64,000 nucleotides of DNA from NCBI RefSeq assembly GCF_024127895.1, contig NZ_JAMYBK010000004.1:186001-250000 (forward strand), given 5' to 3'. The notes below the pieces were generated by a model that was not told the DNA's origin, ran no database searches, and saw nothing but the letters and a program-made list of their open reading frames with translations. The stretch comes from Pseudomonas guariconensis (GTDB lineage Bacteria > Pseudomonadota > Gammaproteobacteria > Pseudomonadales > Pseudomonadaceae). This document shows, in pieces, positions 58,858-64,000 of this stretch. A program made the position numbers and the translations under genes. Numbering within the stretch: the first letter of the stretch is position 1; each line of letters begins with the position of its first letter.

Positions 58858-59312
58858 GCGTTTCCGGTATTGGCTGCGCGGATCAGTTGCTGGCGTGTGC
58901 TGGCATTGACACTGCCGAGCCAGCTGACCACGGTGTGGCTGCGGCCCAGGCGCAGGGCCTCGCAGGCCAGTTGCAGGGTATTCTGGTTGCCGCGCGGTTG
59001 CAGTAGCAGGATGCGCTCGCGGTTGAGGCCGGCATCGCGCAGCCAGGCCTGGGTCAGGCTGGCGGGCGGGGCGATGAGCGTCAGCCAGCGGGTGTCGTCC
59101 TCCTCGCTCAGCTCGCGCAGGATGGGAGCCAGCAGGCTCTGGCAGTGACCCGCCGCGCCGCGCAGGGACAGCTCGCTGAACCGCTCGGGCTGGTTGCCCT
59201 TGAGGGGTTGCGACGGGGTGTGGGCCTTCAGCCCGGGCAGTACCGGTTGGGCGAGGAAGGCCTCGAACAGGGGCAGCTGGGCTTGCTGGGGTGCATGGAT
59301 GAACTGCTGCAT
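58830..59312 (-). CDS. sulA: SOS cell division inhibitor SulA
   Basis: 160 residues. It has the SulA/RecA-like pattern with TRWLTLIAPPASLTQAWLRDAGL, RILLLQPR and EALRLGRSHTVVSWLG. SulA blocks FtsZ assembly after DNA damage. It starts 13 bases after the lexA stop on the same strand, so it is co-regulated by the LexA boxes ahead of lexA. Its last codons form one arm of a 16-bp inverted repeat. Confidence 0.93.
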   Translation of the reverse strand: MQQFIHAPQQAQLPLFEAFLAQPVLPGLKAHTPSQPLKGNQPERFSELSLRGAAGHCQSLLAPILRELSEEDDTRWLTLIAPPASLTQAWLRDAGLNRERILLLQPRGNQNTLQLACEALRLGRSHTVVSWLGSVNASTRQQLIRAANTGNAQSLNIRLG

Positions 59313-59325
59313 GACGCCTCCTGGA

Positions 59326-59934
59326 TCAGCGGCGAATGACGCCGACGCTCAAGCCCTCGATCACCAGTTCCTGTTCTTTCAGGTCGACTTCGATAGGGGC
59401 GAATTCGGGGTTCTCGGCAAGCAGCCAGACCTTGCTGCCTTCGCGCTTGAAGCGCTTGACGGTCACTTCGTCGCCGAGGCGGGCGACGACGACCTGGCCG
59501 TTGCGGGCCTCGCGGCAGGTGTGCACCGCCAGCAGGTCGCCGTCGAAGATGCCGATGTCCTTCATGCTCATGCCGTGCACGCGCAACAGGTAGTCGGCAC
59601 GGGGATGGAAGAACGTCGGGTTGATGTTGCAGGATTCCTCGATGTGCTGCTCGGCAAGGATCGGCGCACCGGCGGCGACCCGGCCGATGATCGGCAGGCC
59701 GCTTTCCTCGGCCTTGGCTTCCAGGCCCGGGATACGGATGCCGCGGGAAGCGCCCGGGGTCATCTCGATCGCACCCTTGCGGGCGAGGGCCTTGAGGTGC
59801 TCCTCGGCGGCGTTGGGGGACTTGAAGCCCAGCTCCTGAGCGATCTCCGCGCGGGTCGGCGGGAAGCCGTTGTCTTCCAGGCAGCGTTTGATGAAGGCCA
59901 GGATCTCGGCTTGGCGTGGCGTCAGTTTCAGCAT
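59326..59934 (-). CDS. lexA: LexA repressor
   Basis: 202 residues: an N-terminal winged helix (about 1-70) and an S24 peptidase domain. The self-cleavage site is Ala88-Gly89 in RVAAGAP, and the catalytic dyad is Ser123 (GMSMKD) and Lys160. LexA represses SOS genes until RecA triggers cleavage. The ATG at 59934 begins [10 protein letters not shown]. Two LexA boxes lie just upstream (autoregulation), and one more lies at 21499 in this window. Confidence 0.96.
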   Translation of the reverse strand: MLKLTPRQAEILAFIKRCLEDNGFPPTRAEIAQELGFKSPNAAEEHLKALARKGAIEMTPGASRGIRIPGLEAKAEESGLPIIGRVAAGAPILAEQHIEESCNINPTFFHPRADYLLRVHGMSMKDIGIFDGDLLAVHTCREARNGQVVVARLGDEVTVKRFKREGSKVWLLAENPEFAPIEVDLKEQELVIEGLSVGVIRR

Positions 59935-59944
59935 GGCGGGCGCT

Positions 59945-59960
59945 CTGTCTTTTTATACAG
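59945..59960 (-). promoter_or_regulatory. LexA box 1 of lexA
   Basis: CTGTCTTTTTATACAG (plus strand) has the CTGT-N8-ACAG pattern, 11 bases upstream of the lexA ATG. Confidence 0.85.
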
Positions 59961-59963
59961 TGA

Positions 59964-59979
59964 CTGGGATTATATACAG
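59964..59979 (-). promoter_or_regulatory. LexA box 2 of lexA
   Basis: CTGGGATTATATACAG (plus strand) has CTG-N10-CAG, 4 bases beyond box 1. Two adjacent boxes are usual for an autoregulated lexA. Confidence 0.8.
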
Positions 59980-59988
59980 TAGAGGGCG

Positions 59989-60090
59989 AGCTGCAAGCCA
60001 TCAGATGCAAGAAAAGCGCGATAAGGCGCCCTGGGCCCTTCGCCGAGTCCCCGCAGGTGCGCATCTACAGGGCTGGCACCGCTTGCAGCT
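59989..60090. repeat. AGCTGCAAGC inverted repeat between lexA and psrA
   Basis: AGCTGCAAGC (59989-59998) and GCTTGCAGCT (60081-60090) are perfect inverted copies separated by 82 bases. The right end continues TGACGCTTGTAGCTT, resembling the extragenic element at 32711. Confidence 0.6.
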
Positions 60091-60134
60091 TGACGCTTGT
60101 AGCTTTTAAATGGCGACCGCCTAGTCACGGAGCC

Positions 60135-60178
60135 TTGACAGGAACAGGCCTGAAACGTATGTTTCAAACAACTGTTTG
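60135..60178 (+). promoter_or_regulatory. psrA promoter with tandem PsrA-type palindromes
   Basis: TTGACA (60135-60140), 17 bases, TATGTT (60158-60163). The -10 is covered by GAAACGTATGTTTC (60152-60165), a perfect PsrA site, and a second palindrome CAAACAACTGTTTG follows at 60165-60178. This predicts autorepression relieved by acyl-CoA. Confidence 0.85.
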
Positions 60179-60193
60179 TCAGGCGGAGTAGTC

Positions 60194-60907
60194 ATGGCCC
60201 AATCGGAAACCGTTGAACGCATTCTCGATGCTGCCGAGCAGCTGTTCGCGGAAAGGGGGTTCGCGGAGACCTCGTTGCGGCTGATCACCAGCAAGGCCGG
60301 GGTCAACCTGGCTGCGGTGAACTACCATTTCGGCTCCAAGAAAGCCCTGATCCAGGCAGTTTTCTCGCGTTTCCTCGGCCCTTTCTGCGCCAGCCTCGAG
60401 CGTGAGCTGGAGCGGCGCCAGGCACGCCCCGAGCACAAGCCGAGCCTCGAGGAGCTGCTCGAGATGCTGGTGGAGCAGGCCCTGGCCGTGCAACCGCGCA
60501 GCAATAACGACCTGTCGATCTTCATGCGCTTGCTGGGCCTGGCCTTCAGCCAGAGCCAGGGGCACCTGCGTCGCTACCTGGAGGACATGTACGGCAAGGT
60601 GTTCCGCCGCTACATGCTGTTGGTCAACGAGGCCGCGCCGCGCATTCCGCCACTGGAACTGTTCTGGCGCGTGCACTTCATGCTCGGTGCCGCGGCGTTC
60701 AGTATGTCGGGCATCAAGGCCCTGCGCGCCATCGCCGAGAACGATTTCGGCATCAACACCTCGATCGAGCAGGTCATGCGCCTGATGGTGCCGTTCCTGG
60801 CCGCTGGCATGCGCGCCGACAGCGGCGTCACCGACGAAGCCATGGTCGTGGCGCAGTTGCGCCCGCGCAGCAAGTCCGGCACCGCCAGCGCCCCTGCCAA
60901 GGCCTGA
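60194..60907 (+). CDS. psrA: TetR-family regulator PsrA
   Basis: 237 residues: an N-terminal TetR helix-turn-helix (about 8-55; RILDAAEQLFAERGFAETSL, then AAVNYHFGSKKAL) and a ligand-binding C-terminal domain. PsrA responds to long-chain fatty acids, represses fadBA and itself, and activates rpoS in pseudomonads. The place beside lexA and nagZ and the palindromes ahead of it support the name. The ATG at 60194 follows GGAG. The fadBA operon lies about 6.6 kb away in this window. Confidence 0.93.
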   Translation: MAQSETVERILDAAEQLFAERGFAETSLRLITSKAGVNLAAVNYHFGSKKALIQAVFSRFLGPFCASLERELERRQARPEHKPSLEELLEMLVEQALAVQPRSNNDLSIFMRLLGLAFSQSQGHLRRYLEDMYGKVFRRYMLLVNEAAPRIPPLELFWRVHFMLGAAAFSMSGIKALRAIAENDFGINTSIEQVMRLMVPFLAAGMRADSGVTDEAMVVAQLRPRSKSGTASAPAKA

Positions 60908-60979
60908 GCACTGGGCGGGGCAGGGCGCTTCGGCTAAGCTAGGCGGCCTGCGTGGTAACCGTACAGGCCGCTAGCGCCC

Positions 60980-61504
60980 ATGCCCGATCTCGATTTCCTG
61001 CACATTTCCCTGGCCGATCAATGCCTCTACGGTTTCGCCCGTGGGCAACTGTGTGTGCGCCTGCCGGTCTCGACCGCCCGCAACGGCGCCGGTGAGTTGA
61101 ACGGTTCGGGGTGCACGCCCAGGGGGCTTCACCAGGTGCGGGCGCGGATCGGCGCAGGCCTGCCGCTCGGCGCGGTTCTGCGTGCCCGTCGCTGGACCGG
61201 CGAAGTCTGGTCGCCGGCGCTGCATGCGCAGTTCCCCGGGCGCGACTGGATCCTGAGCCGTATCCTCTGGCTCAGCGGCTGCGAGCCGGGCGTCAATCGC
61301 CTTGGCCGGGTCGACACCTTCCGTCGCTACATTTACCTGCATGGCACGCCCGACAGCGAACCTCTGGGCGTGCCGTTGTCCCATGGCTGCGTGCGCCTGC
61401 GCAACAGCGACCTGCTGGACTTGTTCGAACGCGTGCCGCTGCACTGCCCGGTACGGATCGACGAAGCCGCCTGCCCCCAGTGGGCTTCCCTGGATCTCCA
61501 ATGA
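60980..61504 (+). CDS. YkuD-fold L,D-transpeptidase without signal peptide
   Basis: 174 residues of the YkuD fold. The catalytic motif SHGCVRL has His135 and Cys137, with a second His at 121 in YLHGTPD. There is no signal peptide or membrane helix, so it should be cytoplasmic. Leaderless YkuD proteins such as ElsL and LdcV act as cytoplasmic L,D-carboxypeptidases in peptidoglycan recycling. The gene lies 10 bases ahead of nagZ on the same strand, which fits such a role. The reaction itself is inferred. Confidence 0.85.
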   Translation: MPDLDFLHISLADQCLYGFARGQLCVRLPVSTARNGAGELNGSGCTPRGLHQVRARIGAGLPLGAVLRARRWTGEVWSPALHAQFPGRDWILSRILWLSGCEPGVNRLGRVDTFRRYIYLHGTPDSEPLGVPLSHGCVRLRNSDLLDLFERVPLHCPVRIDEAACPQWASLDLQ

Positions 61505-61514
61505 AGGATTCCCT

Positions 61515-62525
61515 ATGACCGCCAGCCTGCAAGGCTCCCTGATGGTGGATATCGCCGGTGAATGGCTGACCGCCGAAGATCGCCATCTCCTGCGCCAGCC
61601 CGAGGTGGCCGGCCTGATCATCTTTGCCCGCAACATCGCCAGCCCGCGCCAGGTGCGCGAGCTGTGCGCCTCCATCCGCGCCATCCGTCCCGATCTGATC
61701 CTGGCCGTCGACCAGGAAGGCGGCCGGGTCCAACGCTTGCGCCGGGGCTTCGTGCGCCTGCCCGCGATGCGCGCGATCGCTGACAACGCCAATGCCGAAT
61801 ACCTGGCCGAGCAATGTGGTTGGCTGATGGCGACCGAAGTGCTGGCGGTCGGCCTGGACCTGAGCTTCGCCCCGGTGCTCGACCTTGACCACCAGCGCAG
61901 CGCGGTGGTCGGCAGCCGCGCCTTCGAAGGCGACCCGCAGCGTGCCACGCAACTGGCCGGTGCCTTCATCCGTGGCATGAACGCTGCCGGCATGGCGGCC
62001 TGCGGCAAGCACTTCCCCGGCCACGGCTGGGCCGAGGCCGACTCCCACGTGGCCATCCCCACCGATGAGCGCAGCCTGGAGCAGTTGCGCCAGGCGGACT
62101 TGGTGCCCTTCACCCGCCTGAGTGGCCAGCTGGCGGCGGTGATGCCGGCCCATGTCATCTATCCGCAGGTGGACAATCAGCCGGCCGGTTTCTCGCGCCG
62201 TTGGCTGCAGGACATCCTGCGCGGCGAACTGGGCTTCCAGGGCGTGATCTTCAGCGATGACCTGTCCATGGCAGGGGCTCATGTGGTGGGAGATGCAGCC
62301 AGCCGGATCGAGGCGGCCCTGAGCGCCGGCTGCGACATGGGCTTGGTGTGCAATGACCGGGCGGCGGCGGAGTTGGCGCTCTGTGCGGCCCAGCGCCTGA
62401 AGGTCAGGCCGTCGCCGCGGATCGCCGGGATGCGTGGGCGTGGGTTCGCCCGGACGGACTACCGTCAGCAGCCGCGCTGGCTGGAGGCGTTGGGGGCGCT
62501 GAAAGAGGCGCAACTGGTCGATTGA
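61515..62525 (+). CDS. nagZ: Beta-N-acetylhexosaminidase NagZ
   Basis: 336 residues of glycoside hydrolase family 3, cytoplasmic. The active-site loop KHFPGHGWAEADSH holds the catalytic His-Asp dyad, and SDDLSMAG carries the nucleophilic Asp near 249-256. It cuts GlcNAc from anhydromuropeptides during recycling and so influences AmpC induction. The ATG at 61515 has AAGGA upstream. It likely shares a transcript with the YkuD-fold gene. Confidence 0.94.
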   Translation: MTASLQGSLMVDIAGEWLTAEDRHLLRQPEVAGLIIFARNIASPRQVRELCASIRAIRPDLILAVDQEGGRVQRLRRGFVRLPAMRAIADNANAEYLAEQCGWLMATEVLAVGLDLSFAPVLDLDHQRSAVVGSRAFEGDPQRATQLAGAFIRGMNAAGMAACGKHFPGHGWAEADSHVAIPTDERSLEQLRQADLVPFTRLSGQLAAVMPAHVIYPQVDNQPAGFSRRWLQDILRGELGFQGVIFSDDLSMAGAHVVGDAASRIEAALSAGCDMGLVCNDRAAAELALCAAQRLKVRPSPRIAGMRGRGFARTDYRQQPRWLEALGALKEAQLVD

Positions 62526-62597
62526 TACGTCAGTAGCCAGTTAAGGCTTTGGGACGCGAAGCGGCCCCAGCATTTACCAAACCCGTACGCGGGGGCG

Positions 62598-64000
<1,403 letters not shown>

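Overview
The window is high-GC gammaproteobacterial chromosome with the gene content and local order of the Pseudomonas putida group: aer next to acnA, the faoAB-topA-sulA-lexA-psrA-nagZ block, rmf next to pyrD, and nasA/nasT/nasS. It reads as core genome. I see no prophage, integron, insertion sequence or CRISPR array. Both edges cut genes: a few codons at the left edge and an SNF2-type helicase at the right edge.

Layout. 1-3.3 kb: nitrate assimilation on the minus strand (nasS, nasT, a structured leader with a sigma-54-type promoter, nasA). 3.4-7.5 kb: pyrD, rmf with a leader of four consecutive hairpins, and rlmKL. 7.6-16.4 kb: a CHASE/PAS/GGDEF diguanylate cyclase, dacB, yggL, and a BvgS/EvgS-like hybrid kinase with its LuxR-type regulator. 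16.5-20.6 kb: a large palindrome, dgt, a yqjDEK-like trio, and an ammonium transporter with its own sigma-54-type promoter. 20.6-30.4 kb: a glutaredoxin-like protein, an M15 peptidase, a small gene with a near-consensus LexA box, a pseudouridine synthase, aer (FliA-type promoter), acnA, rlmM, tusA, pdxB. 30.5-38.6 kb: an ABC exporter, an mqo that carries a lipoprotein signal, tRNA-Pro, a small lipoprotein, moaB-moeA, a glycosyltransferase. 38.6-50 kb: manC-like enzyme, lipid kinase, NarL-type two-component pair, an HPt-like protein, cheV (FliA-type promoter), a MOSC protein, slt, uup, a universal stress protein. 50-64 kb: a small membrane protein, a probable small RNA, fadB-fadA, topA, small conserved genes, sulA-lexA with two LexA boxes, psrA with tandem palindromes, a leaderless L,D-transpeptidase-fold protein, nagZ, helicase.

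How the genes work together. Several regulons meet here. Nitrogen control is suggested by two sigma-54-type promoters (nasA and the ammonium transporter) plus NasS/NasT. SOS control is suggested by LexA boxes at lexA-sulA and at the gene starting at 21530. FliA-type promoters precede aer and cheV. Fatty-acid control is suggested by psrA, whose family represses fadBA, in the same window as fadBA. Peptidoglycan genes (dacB, slt, nagZ, the YkuD protein, the M15 peptidase) are scattered. The intergenic regions carry a recurrent short GC hairpin and several longer inverted repeats. The least explained signals are the minus-strand small RNA at about 50981-51076, the SOS-box gene at 21530, the lipoprotein signal on Mqo, the palindrome at 16498-16572, and a 16-bp inverted repeat that uses the last codons of sulA.
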